From contig JAGQQZ010000164.1 of NCBI GenBank assembly GCA_020425915.1, forward strand, positions 1 through 7,142: a DNA stretch of 7,142 bases, written 5' to 3'. Positions 6,693 through 7,142 of this stretch are shown here, in pieces. Source of the stretch: Planctomycetota bacterium. Lineage in GTDB: Bacteria > Planctomycetota > UBA1135 > UBA2386. Both the position numbers and the translations under genes were made by a program. The notes under the pieces were generated by a model that searched no databases, was not told the origin of the DNA, and saw nothing but the letters and a program-made list of their open reading frames with translations. How positions within the stretch are numbered: position 1 is the stretch's first letter; each line of letters opens with the position of its first letter.

Positions 6693-6723
6693 ACGGGCAC
6701 CGGCACTGAGGATCGATGCCCGT
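6693..6723. repeat. 7-bp inverted repeat between ATPase and HU genes
   Basis: ACGGGCA at 6693-6699 and TGCCCGT at 6717-6723 are perfect complements around a 17-base loop. It lies 33 bases after the ATPase stop in a 98-base gap. No T run follows, so it is not a standard terminator. It could stabilise a 3' end, or be chance in GC-rich DNA. No other element is evident in this gap. Confidence 0.3.
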
Positions 6724-6758
6724 TCGGGAAGAAGGCCGTCTGGGAGAGACAAGAAGGG

Positions 6759-7142
6759 ATGACTCGCGTGACTGATCACAATTCTAGTGGCGACGTACAA
6801 GTTCGAAGCGGATCGACGTCGGGCAGCGCACAGGACAGCCGTCCTGCTGCGGCGGCGGAAGCATTCGGACGCCAAGCCAACAAGGGCATTCTTGCGGATC
6901 GTGTCGCGCAAGAACTGAACGTGCCGCGACGCACCGCGGCGCGCGTTCTCGATGCGGTTCTCGACTCCGTGCGCGAACTGCTCCGCACTCGCGGCAAGGT
7001 CGCGGTGAAGGGGTTCGGCACTTTCGAGCGCAAGATCCGCAAGGGTCGCGCCTACAAGCACCCGCTGACGGGCAAGAGCATCGAGGTCAAGGACAAGGAG
7101 ACGATCCTGTTCAAGCCGAGCGACCAGCTGATCCGCGACACG
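6759..7142 (+). CDS. HU/IHF-family DNA-binding protein with N-terminal extension (3' end outside window)
   Basis: HU-family proteins are small dimeric nucleoid proteins that bend DNA. Of 128 visible residues, about 40-128 form the HU fold: helices ANKGILADRVAQEL and RTAARVLDAVLDSVRELL, then VAVKGFGTFERKIRKG (82-97). The arm tip is KHPLTGKSIEV, whose proline is the one that intercalates into DNA in the family, and then ILFKPSDQLI. The end matches the usual HU C-terminus, so only a few residues are probably missing; no stop is reached. The first roughly 35 residues, rich in Ser, Gly, Asp and Ala, precede where HU proteins usually begin and look disordered. ATG at 6759 has GGAGAG about 10 bases upstream; in-frame GTG at 6768 has AAGAAGGG at good spacing, so either start is possible. 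Expression together with the ATPase is possible, but the 98-base gap allows an independent promoter. Confidence 0.92.
   Translation, partial: MTRVTDHNSSGDVQVRSGSTSGSAQDSRPAAAAEAFGRQANKGILADRVAQELNVPRRTAARVLDAVLDSVRELLRTRGKVAVKGFGTFERKIRKGRAYKHPLTGKSIEVKDKETILFKPSDQLIRDT

Noticed and set aside
1..7142. CRISPR arrays, insertion sequences, attachment sites, riboswitches
   Set aside because: No spaced direct repeats, transposase motifs or terminal repeats were seen. No tRNA-3' duplication was found near the tRNA-Ala. No recognisable SAM, SAH or cobalamin riboswitch core was found upstream of the metH operon.

Overview
This is a GC-rich bacterial window with tightly packed genes on both strands. 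Gene order runs from methionine metabolism at the left, through a tRNA and a three-gene membrane operon, to a divergent MinD/FlhG-type ATPase and an HU-family protein at the right. The envelope and pilin-like content suggests a diderm, perhaps in the broad deltaproteobacterial/Myxococcota area or a related candidate phylum. That placement is inference from codon and family style, and no marker in the window fixes it.

Left block (minus strand, 1-3294). A cobalamin-dependent methionine synthase (metH) runs off the left edge. It is cut exactly inside the DxHxxG cobalamin-binding motif. It is preceded by, and overlaps through ATGA with, a protein that fuses an ArsR-type winged helix to a class I SAM-dependent methyltransferase. 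This architecture and location match the SahR-type regulators of the S-adenosylmethionine cycle. An AT-rich inverted repeat just upstream of the proposed GTG start is a good autoregulatory operator candidate. The logical reading is a two-gene operon in which methylation-cycle status, sensed as SAM or SAH, controls remethylation of homocysteine.

Middle block (minus strand, 3413-5648). Three genes with overlapping stop and start codons encode a two-TM, HAMP-like membrane protein, a 134-aa single-TM protein, and a 374-aa single-TM protein with a beta-rich, bactofilin/beta-helix-like C-terminal half. The last two have membrane segments that resemble degenerate type IV pilin or pseudopilin N-termini, one of them with a literal SLIEL motif. 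A tRNA-Ala(CGC) gene lies 70 bases downstream on the same strand and is closed by a strong intrinsic terminator. No terminator is visible between the operon and the tRNA.

Right block (plus strand, 5860-7142). Divergent from the membrane operon is a FlhG/MinD-like ATPase. The shared 211-base intergenic region contains a perfect 11-bp inverted repeat. After a 98-base gap comes an HU-family DNA-binding protein with an unusual Ser/Gly/Ala-rich N-terminal extension, which runs off the right edge.

The most interesting unexplained piece is the membrane operon next to the FlhG-like ATPase. It may be an unrecognised pilus-like or secretion-like envelope module. This rests on sequence pattern and context only.
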